From: Asticcacaulis sp.
GTDB lineage: Bacteria; Pseudomonadota; Alphaproteobacteria; Caulobacterales; Caulobacteraceae
Reading direction: 5' to 3'
Assembly: GCF_020217185.1 (NCBI RefSeq)
Contig: NZ_JAIWNX010000020.1
Span: 1 to 10,000, forward strand
Length of the DNA: 10,000 nucleotides
The position numbers were made by a program, and so were the translations under genes. Each line of letters begins with the position of its first letter. Position 1 is the stretch's first letter. Shown piece by piece: positions 1 through 7,722 of this stretch. The notes under the pieces are model-generated. The model saw only the letters and a list, made by a program, of their open reading frames with translations, made no database searches and was not told where the DNA came from.

Positions 1-14
1 ACCCGACGTCTGGC

Positions 15-2399
15 ATGAGGCAGGCCCAACGCGACTTTGGTTATGTTTTGCGCAGCGTGACGCGCCGCTGGGGCGTCTATGCCCTGATGATCGCCGGAAC
101 AGGCCTCGCGCTGACCCTGACCCTGATCGTCGGCCTATTTATCCGCAGCGAGTTGAGTTTTGACCGCTTTATCCGCGACTCCGACCGCGTCTATCTGGTG
201 TCGGCCCTGTACGGGCTGGAAAACAAGCCTCTGGTGCCGAGCGATATCACCCCCACTGGCGTGGCGCGCTGGATGCGGACGGATATGCCCGAAGCCCGGC
301 AGGTGGCGCGTCTCCTCCCCGTCGAATGGGCCTTTTCGACACCGCGCCGTATCGCGCGCGAGCGCTTTTTCTGGGCCGACCCCAACCTGTTCGAGGTGCT
401 TGACCTGCCCGCCGTCGCCGGAGACCTGAAGACCGCGCTGCGCGCACCCGACAGCATCGTCATGACGCAGCGCATGGCCAGAGCCTATTTCGGCGATCAG
501 AACGCACTCGGCCGCACGCTGACCACGCGATACAACCAACGTCTGCGCGTCACCGCCATACTGAAGGATTTTCCGTCCAATACGCATCTGGACCGCGAAC
601 TTTTCGTTTCCGGGCGTTCCGCCGACAGCGTGCTGGCGCTGCACGACGCCAACCCCAGCTATCTGTGGAGTATCTGCTATACCTATGTGAAGATGGCCCC
701 CGGCGTCCGGCCGCAGACGGTGGCGCAAACCCTCAGCCGGCTCACGCATCAGAACTGGCAGGGGCCGAACAACATCCCCGTCAGCTACGAACTTATCGCC
801 CTCAAAGACCTGCACCTGCACGAACGGGGTGACCTTCAGATGAAGGCGCGCGGACACGTGGATACGCTTGTGGCCCTGTCGCTGGTTGCCTTGGTTATCC
901 TGTCGATTGCCTGTGCCAACTATGCAGGGCTGGTGCTGGCGGAAACCGATGAACGCGGGGCCGAAATGGCGTTGTTGTCCGCGCTGGGCGCCGGGCGGGC
1001 GCATCTTCTGGCCACGGTGCTGCGCGAAAGCCTGATCGTGCATCTGATCAGCCTTGTGGTGGCGCTGGCCCTGACCGAGCGGCTGTTGCCCTATCTGAAC
1101 CACAGCCTCAATCTGGACCTGAAACTGTGGGCCTCTCCGCTAAGCCTGATCGCGATTATGGCGCTGATCACCACCGCCCTCGCCGGGCTGTCGGCCCTGC
1201 TGCCGGCGATTATCGTCACCGCCCCTTCGGCGGTGCGCCGGGCCCGGATGCGCACACGGCCGCCGCAAAGGTGGCAGGGATGGATCATCGCGCAGTTTAC
1301 ACTGGTCATCAGCCTGCTGATCGCCGCGCAGGTCGTCTCGCGGCAGTGGGACTATGCGCTTTACACCGCGCCGGGGTTTGACGGAGACCATCTGTACATC
1401 GTGCCGCGCCATGACAACCCCTGGATAAACCGGGCTTTTCTCAACGAAATCGAGCAGATGGACGGGGTTTCGGGCGTCGCTGAGGCCTTCGGGGCCCCGA
1501 CCTCGAATTTCGTGCGCCCCGCTCTGGTGAAGGGTAAGGACGGACGGGTTCTGTCCTTTACCCGAAACTCGGTTTCCCCCGACTTTTTCGACGTCTATGG
1601 CGTCAAACTGCGCGCCGGACACGGTCTGAACGGTACGTTTTCCGAGATTATTGCGCCGAAAGAGGTCCTGATCAATGAGACCGCTGTGCGCGCCCTGGGC
1701 TTCGCGTCGGCTCAGGAGGCGCTGGGGCAAACGCTCGAATACGAAACCGACCGCACGCATATGCGGTCACGCATTATCGGCGTGGTGCCGGATATCCGCT
1801 TTTCTACCGTTCATTATGCCGTCCCCCCCATGATGTTTGACGGCTTCGACCGGTTTTTCACGCATTTCAGCATCCGCGTCAAAGCTCAGGGAGAGGCCGA
1901 AACCCTGAGACAGATTGATCAGGTCTGGCTGCGTCACACGGTGGGGACTGAACCCATCGCCCGGCAAGCGTTTCGGGACTATCTGACCTCGCAATATCAC
2001 GACCTGCATCAGCAGGTGGCCGTCAGCCGCCTTGTCGCCGCCGCTGCCATTGTCCTCTCGGCTCTGGGGCTGATGGGGCTGTGCGTCTTCCTGACCCGTC
2101 ATCAGAGCCGGGAGCTGGCGATCCGCAAGGCCTTGGGGGCGCATTTCGGCGATCTTCTGAGGCACCGCCTTAGACCCTTCTGGCTGCCCTTGCTGATCGC
2201 CAATATCACCGCCTGGCCGCTGGCCGGTTTCGTCCTGCAAAAGTGGCTGGGGACGTTCGCGGCGCACGTGCCCCTGACGCCCCTGCCCTTTGTGCTGGCC
2301 AGTCTGGCGACCAGTGCCTGCGCCGGAGGGGCCATCCTTCTGCACGCCGCGTGGTCAAACCGCAGCGTCAGGACGTCCCTTCTGCGACAGGATGCCTAG
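15..2399 (+). CDS. MacB/FtsX-type ABC transporter permease
   Basis: This 794-residue inner-membrane protein has the double MacB_PCD plus FtsX layout of large ABC permeases. A first membrane segment (about 21-45) is followed by a periplasmic domain (about 46-280) and three helices (about 284-308, 332-355 and 374-402). A fifth helix (about 424-442) leads to a second periplasmic domain (about 443-665), and three helices close the protein (about 673-694, 722-742 and 755-777). Each FtsX module carries the usual short cytoplasmic motif after its first helix: ERGAEMALLSALGAG (313-327) and RHQSRELAIRKALGA (695-709). Family members work with a separate MacB/LolD-like ATPase and either move substrates or do mechanical work across the envelope; the substrate here cannot be read from sequence. 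No ATPase gene is in the window, so it probably lies upstream. The ATG at 15 gives a normal family N-terminus, but no clear Shine-Dalgarno is seen and the frame stays open to the window edge, so the start is not certain. Confidence 0.9.
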   Translation: MRQAQRDFGYVLRSVTRRWGVYALMIAGTGLALTLTLIVGLFIRSELSFDRFIRDSDRVYLVSALYGLENKPLVPSDITPTGVARWMRTDMPEARQVARLLPVEWAFSTPRRIARERFFWADPNLFEVLDLPAVAGDLKTALRAPDSIVMTQRMARAYFGDQNALGRTLTTRYNQRLRVTAILKDFPSNTHLDRELFVSGRSADSVLALHDANPSYLWSICYTYVKMAPGVRPQTVAQTLSRLTHQNWQGPNNIPVSYELIALKDLHLHERGDLQMKARGHVDTLVALSLVALVILSIACANYAGLVLAETDERGAEMALLSALGAGRAHLLATVLRESLIVHLISLVVALALTERLLPYLNHSLNLDLKLWASPLSLIAIMALITTALAGLSALLPAIIVTAPSAVRRARMRTRPPQRWQGWIIAQFTLVISLLIAAQVVSRQWDYALYTAPGFDGDHLYIVPRHDNPWINRAFLNEIEQMDGVSGVAEAFGAPTSNFVRPALVKGKDGRVLSFTRNSVSPDFFDVYGVKLRAGHGLNGTFSEIIAPKEVLINETAVRALGFASAQEALGQTLEYETDRTHMRSRIIGVVPDIRFSTVHYAVPPMMFDGFDRFFTHFSIRVKAQGEAETLRQIDQVWLRHTVGTEPIARQAFRDYLTSQYHDLHQQVAVSRLVAAAAIVLSALGLMGLCVFLTRHQSRELAIRKALGAHFGDLLRHRLRPFWLPLLIANITAWPLAGFVLQKWLGTFAAHVPLTPLPFVLASLATSACAGGAILLHAAWSNRSVRTSLLRQDA

Positions 2400-2413
2400 A
2401 TGGTTCCCATGCT

Positions 2414-4684
2414 CTACGGCACCGTCTTTCCCTGACGCGCCGCTAACCGCTGGGCGGCAAGGGTGACAGTGACCCGAGTGCGAATATCGTCCGACGCCGC
2501 CCCCAGTTGCACCTCATAGGCCCCCGGCGCGATCACCCATTCGGACGTGGCCTCGTCATAGACGGCCAGAAGCCGCGGATCGACGCTCAGGCTTACCGTC
2601 TGCGACTGCCCTTTCGACAGGGACAGCTTGCGGAACCCGACCAGACGGCGCGGAGCCTCCCAGCCGGCGCTTTTGGGGGCCGCCACATAGACCTGCCCCA
2701 CCGTCTTGCCTTCGCGCGCCCCCGTATTGGTGAGTGTGAAGCCGATCGTCAGCCTCTCCCCGGCCCCCTCGACCGCCTGAGCCTTAAGCCCATCCATGCG
2801 GAAGGTCGTGTAGCTGAGCCCCTGCCCGAAGGCAAAGAGCGGCGTATAGCCTTTCAGATCAAACCACTTATAGCCCACAGCCGCCCCTTCGGTATAGCGC
2901 ACCGTGAAGCTGGAATTGGGCGGCAGGTCGCCTCCCGGCAGGGCCTGATGCACGAATTGCGCCTCGGAGGCCGGGAAGGTCAGGGGCAGGTGCCCCGACG
3001 GATTGACCTCACCGCTCAGGACACGGGCAATCGCCTCACCGCCGCGCGCACCGGGATAGAAGGCGCTCAGAATGGCGCGCACCTCGTCCTTCCACGGCAT
3101 GAAGACCGGACCACCGCTTTCGACAACGACGACCGTGTTGGGATTGGCGCTGGCCACCGCGCGCACCAGTTCATCCTGCTGACCGTTCAGATCGAGAGAG
3201 ACATCAAAGCCTTCGCCCGCCCACTGATGGACGAACACGATCACCACATCGGCCGAACGCGCTGCGCGGGCCGCCGCGCTCAGATCGTCCCCGGAGAGGT
3301 AGCTGATCCGGGCTTTCGGGAGTTGTGCCTGCAAGGCCTTGAGCGGTGACGAGGGCTGCCAGACCACCGGCCCCGGCCAGCCCTTGGGTTCAAGGCCCGT
3401 CACCGCATTGCCGCCTACGGGGGAGACGCTGGAGGAACCCCCACCGGCCAGCACGCCCTTGTCCGCGTAGGAACCCACCAGCAGGATGCGCTTCTGCCCC
3501 GACAGGGGCAACAGGGCCTTGTCGTTTTTCAGAAGCACCAGCGACTCTTCGGCGGCGGTTTGCGCAATCCTGTGGTGGGCTTCGAAGTCGATCTCGCCCT
3601 TGACGACCGGGTTGTCCATCACGCCCTTGTCGATCAGGGCCCACAGGATGCGCCGGGCCATGTCATCCAGACGACGGGCCGGAACCGAGCCATCCGAGAG
3701 AGCCGCCTTGAGACTTTCCCCGAAAAAGGCCTGCTTGTCGAAGGGGAAGCCGGATTGCTGATCCAGACCGGCATTGGCCGCCTGCACCGTCGAATGCACC
3801 GCCCCCCAGTCCGACATGACGTAGCCCTTGTAGCCCCAGTCCCGCTTGAGCGTATCCGTCAGCAGGGCCTCGTTCTCACAGGCATAGACATCGTTGATCT
3901 TGTTATAAGAACACATGACCGAGCCCGGACTGGAGCGCTCAATAGCCAGCTCAAAGGCCAGATTGTCGCTCATGCGCAGGGCCGGCTCCGAGATTTGTGC
4001 GCTCAGTGTGGTGCGCCCCGTCTCCTGCGCATTGATCGAGAAATGCTTGACGGTCGAAACGACGTGGACGGACTGCACGCCGCGGATCAGGCCTGCCCCC
4101 ATCTCGGCGGCCAGCAAGGGGTCTTCCCCCGTATATTCGAAATTACGCCCGTTGCGCGGCTCACGCAGCAGATTGATGCCGCCGGCCAGCATGATGTTGA
4201 AACCCGACAGGCGCGCCTCGGTGCCGATCATACGCCCGCCCGCCTCGGTGACCTGCGGGTCCCACGAGGCGGCCGTTGCCAGAGAGGACGGCAGGGAGGT
4301 GCGTGGCATAAGGTGATTGCGCACCCCCATCGAGGCATCGGTCTGAAACTGCGCCGGAATCCCCAGACGCGGAATGCCCGGAATATAGCCCGCCGACCCC
4401 GGTATGACGTTCGCCACCACTTCCCTGGTGTTGAGGCCCGGAATGACGGAAGGGTCGATCTGGGTCAGCTGATCGCCGGAAGCGTAGCCGAAAACCAGAA
4501 GCCGCTTTTCCTCCGTCGTCATCTGCGCCAGCAACAGGGCGACGCGCTGATCGCTGCTCAGCGTCTTGTCCATCCACGGGGCGACCGCCTCGGCGTGCGC
4601 GGTTTGCGGCACGACCATCAGGGGAGACGCAGCGAGAAGCGAGGCGCTCAGCAAGAGCGCGGTGCGAAGTCGGTGAAGAGACAT
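2414..4684 (-). CDS. Secreted GH3 glycoside hydrolase (beta-glucosidase/xylosidase type)
   Basis: This 756-residue enzyme is predicted to hydrolyse beta-linked glucose or xylose residues from oligosaccharides in the periplasm or outside. A Sec signal peptide covers residues 1-31, with likely cleavage after AHA. The TIM-barrel domain (about 45-350) contains subsite residue D116 (QTDASMG), the RNGRNFEYTGEDP stretch (177-189), VKHF (212-215) and the nucleophile D292 in YVMSDWGA. The alpha/beta sandwich (about 385-590) contains AGEGFD, where E491 is the likely acid/base. A fibronectin III-like domain (about 660-735) closes the protein. All key GH3 residues appear present. The ATG at 4684 is supported by AAGAAGG six bases upstream (4691-4698). 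The gene lies 90 bp downstream of the GH2 gene on the same strand, so co-transcription is likely. That gap has no clear terminator, only a small 5-bp inverted repeat (4710-4714 with 4722-4726). Glucosidase versus xylosidase activity cannot be told apart by eye. Confidence 0.92.
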   Translation of the reverse strand: MSLHRLRTALLLSASLLAASPLMVVPQTAHAEAVAPWMDKTLSSDQRVALLLAQMTTEEKRLLVFGYASGDQLTQIDPSVIPGLNTREVVANVIPGSAGYIPGIPRLGIPAQFQTDASMGVRNHLMPRTSLPSSLATAASWDPQVTEAGGRMIGTEARLSGFNIMLAGGINLLREPRNGRNFEYTGEDPLLAAEMGAGLIRGVQSVHVVSTVKHFSINAQETGRTTLSAQISEPALRMSDNLAFELAIERSSPGSVMCSYNKINDVYACENEALLTDTLKRDWGYKGYVMSDWGAVHSTVQAANAGLDQQSGFPFDKQAFFGESLKAALSDGSVPARRLDDMARRILWALIDKGVMDNPVVKGEIDFEAHHRIAQTAAEESLVLLKNDKALLPLSGQKRILLVGSYADKGVLAGGGSSSVSPVGGNAVTGLEPKGWPGPVVWQPSSPLKALQAQLPKARISYLSGDDLSAAARAARSADVVIVFVHQWAGEGFDVSLDLNGQQDELVRAVASANPNTVVVVESGGPVFMPWKDEVRAILSAFYPGARGGEAIARVLSGEVNPSGHLPLTFPASEAQFVHQALPGGDLPPNSSFTVRYTEGAAVGYKWFDLKGYTPLFAFGQGLSYTTFRMDGLKAQAVEGAGERLTIGFTLTNTGAREGKTVGQVYVAAPKSAGWEAPRRLVGFRKLSLSKGQSQTVSLSVDPRLLAVYDEATSEWVIAPGAYEVQLGAASDDIRTRVTVTLAAQRLAARQGKTVP

Positions 4685-4774
4685 GAAAAACCTTCTTTAG
4701 GAAAGGCGGGTCGCACAACCGGCGACACACGCGTTAAAAAATGGGCGTTAAATGAAGCAGGAAAGGCGCGTGGC

Positions 4775-7195
4775 TCAGGGCGCTACCGTTTCCAGCGCGA
4801 CCCGCTGCGGCGCAAGGCCTTCAACCTCAACATCGAGCCAGACCGGACCGGCGCCGGCTCCAGCACGCACTACGGCGACGGCGCGCCCGTGGAAGGTGCG
4901 GCGTATGCCCGACTGAAGGCTGCTGGCGTCGCGCGGATTGCCGTTGCCGAAACCGGCCAGCGTCCCCGCCCCCGACACGCGCACCGTGACCTGACGATCC
5001 GCCGCCTGCGTGTAAACCGGCGTCCCGTGCGCATCGAACAGCTCGACCGTCACATAGGCGAGGTCCTGACCATTGGCCCGCAGTTGGCGGCGCTCGGCCA
5101 CCACCTTCGCCCGAACCGGCGCCTCTGAGGTGCGCAGCTCCCATTGCGCCGCCTTTCGCCCGTTACGATACCCGACGGCCACCAGCCGACCGGGTGCGTA
5201 TCTCACCCTGAAGCTGGCGCGGTATTGCGTCTCGACCGACACGGCCTTGCGCCCCAGACTGCGGCCATTGAGGAACAGCTCGACCTCCGGCCATTCTGAA
5301 AACACTACCACCTCAAGCGGCTTGCCCTCCTGACCGGGCCACGTCCAGTTGGGGTGGATGTCTTCCAGCGACCAGTCCAGATGCGGCGGCGTGGTCGGGA
5401 AATACTGCCGGTCGGGCAGGTCTTCGGTGCCCTCCGGCTGACGCACAAACATCGACACCGGCGTTTTGCCCGTCTTCCACAGCACTTCGCGGTAATAGGC
5501 CGCCGGCCGCTTGCGGCCCGTGGCGTCGATTTCGCCGCAATAGGCCAGATGCCACGGATAGGGCCCCAGCTTTTGCCAGTCCTGACTGTAGCCCATCCAG
5601 CCGATGCCCGTTTCCCCCAGATAGTCCACGGCGGTCCACACGAAGTCGCCGATAACCCAGGGCTTGGTTTCCACCGCGCGCCAGTAGTCAAAGGCGTCCT
5701 TGGGCGTCGATTCCGAGGTGTACATCACGCGATCGGGGAAGGCCTGATGGTCGGGGTCGAAGCGATTGACGCGATAATTGTAGCCCGCCACGTCCAGCAC
5801 GGCGAACTGCGCATCGCTCAGAGGCGGGTCGGCATTCACCCCTTGCGTCACCGCGCGCGACGGATCGAGCGCGCGGATACGGGCGACCAGCGCCTTACCC
5901 GTCTCCACCCCCAGCGGCGTGCCCTGCTCCGGGATTTCGTTGCCGATGCTCCACAGGATGACACTGGGGTGGTTGCGCCCGCTCAGGACCAGACTGTCGA
6001 TATCCGAGCGCCAGTTGTCGGCAAAAAAGCGCGCATAGTCCTGATCGCGCTTGGGGCGGTTCCAACTGTCGAAGGCCTCGTTGATGACCAGCATCCCCAG
6101 CTCGTCCGCGGCCTCAAGCGTGGCCTGACTGGCCGGATTGTGGGCGCTGCGAATGGCGTTATAGCCCGCCGCCTTCATCAGGGCGACCTTGCGCCGGTCA
6201 GCATCCGGCCAGCCCGCAGCCCCCAGCATGTAGTTGTCGTGGTGGATATTGCCGCCCTTCAGCTTGTAGGGCTTGCCATTGATCCGCAGCCCGTTGACCG
6301 CGTCCATCGTCACGCTGCGGATACCGAAGCGCGTGCGTCTTTCGTCCACGATGACGCCATTCACTTTCAGCTCCTGCACCAGCGTATAGAGGTGGGGCGT
6401 TTCCGGCGACCACAGGCGGGGCGTGGCCACGGTCAGGCTCTGATCCCGGACGTCAGCGGTGCCCTGGCGCGTCGCTTGCGCCACAACCTTTCCGGTCGGG
6501 TCGCGCAGGGTCCACACCCTTTCTACCGCGTCTTTCGAGGTGGCGCAGTCCGAGACCCGCGACTGTACCGACACCGTGGCCGTTTGTGCAGAGACCTGCG
6601 GCGTGGTGACGAAGACGCTGTCCGGCACGATATGGGCGCAGTCGAGAAGTTCCAGCCTTACGGGCCGGATAATACCCGACCCGGCGTACCAGCGCGACGA
6701 CGGGTCCTTATGATCGACACGCACGGCAATCACATTGTCGCCCGTACGCAGCTTACCCGTAAGATCGAGCGTAAAGGCCGTGTAGCCATAGGGGTGGCGC
6801 GCCACAGGCTCACCATTGAGCCAGATTTCGGCATCCATGTAGATCGCTTCGAAGGTCAGTCGCACGACCTTTTGCGCCTCCGGGGCCTCCAGCCGGATAT
6901 GCCGCCGATACCAGCCCACGCCGCCCGGCAGATAGCCCGAATCCTGCCCGGCCACGGCCTGCGCCTCAAACGGCGGCTGCCCATCCGCCCTGTCCATGAT
7001 GGCCCAGTCGTGTGGTACGGCGACCGTTTTCCACTGGCTATCGGGCGTATCGCTTTGCGCGCCATTGGGCGTATCCCCCGCATGAAAGCGCCACCCCTGC
7101 GAGATATCCTTTTCAATCGCTTGGGCCTGACACGACAGCGCGGCACTCAATAGCGCCGCAAACGCAGCCGCCTGATACGTCTTTTTCAGTAACAC
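4775..7195 (-). CDS. Secreted GH2 glycoside hydrolase (beta-galactosidase type)
   Basis: This 806-residue enzyme has the GH2 architecture. An export signal (1-26) is followed by a jelly-roll sugar-binding domain (about 28-185), an Ig-like domain (about 190-295), the TIM barrel (about 297-580), a DUF4982-like beta domain (about 620-690) and a C-terminal GH2 domain of the C5 type (about 695-800, ending its core at SGAGTLAGFGNGNP). The acid/base is E420 in SVILWSIGNE; the likely nucleophile is E495 in MYTSESTP. The barrel also shows the family stretch NAIRSAHNP (346-354). Family members are mostly beta-galactosidases, but beta-glucuronidases and other exo-enzymes share the fold, so the substrate is inferred. 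The start is GTG, with AGAGGG four bases upstream; the next Met is residue 67, after the signal peptide, so GTG is the sensible choice. Export may be by signal peptidase I (after AQA, residue 26); C22 in AALSCQ is a weak lipobox alternative. It is the first gene of the GH2-GH3 pair. Confidence 0.92.
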   Translation of the reverse strand: MLLKKTYQAAAFAALLSAALSCQAQAIEKDISQGWRFHAGDTPNGAQSDTPDSQWKTVAVPHDWAIMDRADGQPPFEAQAVAGQDSGYLPGGVGWYRRHIRLEAPEAQKVVRLTFEAIYMDAEIWLNGEPVARHPYGYTAFTLDLTGKLRTGDNVIAVRVDHKDPSSRWYAGSGIIRPVRLELLDCAHIVPDSVFVTTPQVSAQTATVSVQSRVSDCATSKDAVERVWTLRDPTGKVVAQATRQGTADVRDQSLTVATPRLWSPETPHLYTLVQELKVNGVIVDERRTRFGIRSVTMDAVNGLRINGKPYKLKGGNIHHDNYMLGAAGWPDADRRKVALMKAAGYNAIRSAHNPASQATLEAADELGMLVINEAFDSWNRPKRDQDYARFFADNWRSDIDSLVLSGRNHPSVILWSIGNEIPEQGTPLGVETGKALVARIRALDPSRAVTQGVNADPPLSDAQFAVLDVAGYNYRVNRFDPDHQAFPDRVMYTSESTPKDAFDYWRAVETKPWVIGDFVWTAVDYLGETGIGWMGYSQDWQKLGPYPWHLAYCGEIDATGRKRPAAYYREVLWKTGKTPVSMFVRQPEGTEDLPDRQYFPTTPPHLDWSLEDIHPNWTWPGQEGKPLEVVVFSEWPEVELFLNGRSLGRKAVSVETQYRASFRVRYAPGRLVAVGYRNGRKAAQWELRTSEAPVRAKVVAERRQLRANGQDLAYVTVELFDAHGTPVYTQAADRQVTVRVSGAGTLAGFGNGNPRDASSLQSGIRRTFHGRAVAVVRAGAGAGPVWLDVEVEGLAPQRVALETVAP

Positions 7196-7199
7196 CCTG

Positions 7200-7207
7200 C
7201 CCTCTTT
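7200..7207 (-). promoter_or_regulatory. Ribosome binding site that fixes the GTG start of GH2
   Basis: On the minus strand this reads AAAGAGGG, four bases before a GTG at 7195-7193. It supports the unusual start codon, because no ATG lies in frame before residue 67 and the GTG start gives a complete export signal. Confidence 0.7.
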
Positions 7208-7230
7208 TCAGTTTTTTTGATACGACACAG

Positions 7231-7314
7231 GCCCGCCTGATCTCTCCGGGCTAAGACGCGCCCGAAACGGCGTTTCGCACTCTGCTCGACACCCCAGCCC
7301 TGACGACGCAGGGC
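7231..7314 (-). other. Possible structured leader upstream of GH2
   Basis: Three inverted repeats follow one another within 85 bases: 7297-7302 with 7309-7314 (six perfect pairs, six-base loop), 7263-7269 with 7271-7277 (seven pairs around one base), and 7231-7235 with 7247-7251 (five pairs). If transcription starts near 7330-7340, as the repeats upstream hint, these would lie in the 5' leader of the GH2 mRNA before the AAAGAGGG ribosome binding site. None is followed by a U-run in the minus-strand transcript, so they do not look like a simple terminator. No known riboswitch class was recognised. Confidence 0.3.
7263..7277. promoter_or_regulatory. 15-bp palindrome, candidate operator for the GH2-GH3 operon
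   Basis: The sequence CGAAACGGCGTTTCG has seven-base arms that are perfect inverted repeats around a single central G. It lies 68 bp before the GTG of GH2. LacI/GalR-family regulators of sugar genes often bind palindromes with AACG/CGTT half-sites, so an operator role is plausible. The odd-numbered centre is unlike the usual even, CpG-centred LacI site, and no regulator gene is in the window. The regulatory role is inference. Confidence 0.4.
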
Positions 7315-7339
7315 CGCAGGTGCCCATCAACCGGGCTCC

Positions 7340-7374
7340 ATGCTAGCAATGGTGCCCGTCTCGATGCAAGCAAT
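7340..7374 (-). repeat. Pair of 11-bp direct repeats upstream of GH2
   Basis: Read on the minus strand, ATTGCTTGCAT (7374-7364) and ATTGCTAGCAT (7350-7340) differ at one base and are 24 bp apart centre to centre. The second copy sits in an imperfect palindrome, CCATTGCTAGCATGG. Repeated sites in phase like this often bind a regulator, here possibly near the promoter of the glycosidase operon. They could also be chance; the function is inferred from position only. Confidence 0.4.
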
Positions 7375-7505
7375 ATTTGTCTGACTATATTACTAAATGC
7401 ACAGTGAACAGCTTCTTCGATGCGAGACGGCCAGGGCGGTGTGTGCAATCGCCTGAGTACATTTCACGTCCAGGCAGGTCACATCGGGCAAAGGTTTGAG
7501 CTTCC

Positions 7506-7690
7506 GCCGAGGGCACGGTTTGCGGTAGATATTTCCGAATTATGACGAACGCTTGGGGTGAGGCTGGTGGCTCTGACCGAGGGCAAATCATCCCATGGCC
7601 TGGCAAACTGGCGGGGTCTCGTCTGACTGAAGCCGGGGGCTCTGAGAAGGAAATAATAGCCGTGTTGGGCCTCTCCTCCCTCAAGGCGGC
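7506..7690 (+). pseudogene. Decayed C-terminal fragment of a tyrosine recombinase (integrase)
   Basis: The translation shows the C-terminal core of phage/island integrases in pieces. RYFRIMTNAWGEAGG (7524-7571) resembles the region before box II. LTEGKSSHGL (7573-7602, next frame) matches the '..PEG..SHGLRK' stretch holding the catalytic His. KLAGSRLTEAGGSEKEIIAVLG (7605-7670, first frame again) matches the usual '(R)KxAxxRLAEAGCSExEIMAITGH' segment. A one-base loss between CTG and GCAAA would explain the missing Arg of HGLR, and a one-base gain near 7572 the earlier frame change. The relic lacks the N-terminal domain, the first catalytic Arg and the catalytic Tyr, so it cannot be active. A 75-codon open frame (7542-7766) runs through it into the tRNA on the other strand, but its tail is just antisense tRNA. 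It lies 33 bp from the tRNA 3' end, a standard place for integrases. Recognition was by eye. Confidence 0.5.
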
Positions 7691-7722
7691 GCACGGCGGC
7701 AATAACGACGTCTTTAGGGAGT

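Larger units (their letters stand above)
7196..7722. other. Gene-poor region between GH2 and the tRNA
   Basis: About 530 bases carry no intact gene. The part nearest GH2 (7196-7380) should contain the promoter and leader of the glycosidase operon and holds several inverted and direct repeats listed separately. I could not place a convincing -35/-10 pair; the best minus-strand match (TTGCAT, 18 bases, TAGCAT, about 7370-7341) is weak and overlaps the direct repeats. The part 7375-7505 shows nothing I can identify, apart from a widely spaced 8-bp inverted repeat (7356-7363 with 7423-7430) that may be chance. The part 7506-7690 holds the integrase relic. Confidence 0.6.

Noticed and set aside
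135..1103. 322-codon minus-strand open frame inside the ABC permease gene
   Set aside because: The plus-strand frame has clear membrane segments and FtsX motifs; the minus frame is a low-complexity shadow.
2400..2413. Bidirectional terminator between the permease and GH3 genes
   Set aside because: Only 14 bases separate the stop codons and no inverted repeat with T-run is visible there.
4731..4752. Repeated GCGTTAAA in the GH2-GH3 gap as an internal promoter or operator
   Set aside because: Two short copies 14 bases apart in a 90-bp gap are within what chance allows, and no -35/-10 pair is supported.
3560..5128. 522-codon open frame on the plus strand, antisense to GH3 and spanning the GH3-GH2 gap
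   Set aside because: It lies opposite two clear catalytic genes, its translation is rich in Arg, Gly and His with no recognisable domain, and GC-rich coding DNA commonly gives such open antisense frames.
5354..7153. 599-codon open frame on the plus strand, antisense to GH2
   Set aside because: Same reason: a mirror frame of the GH2 gene with no domain, signal or plausible start region.
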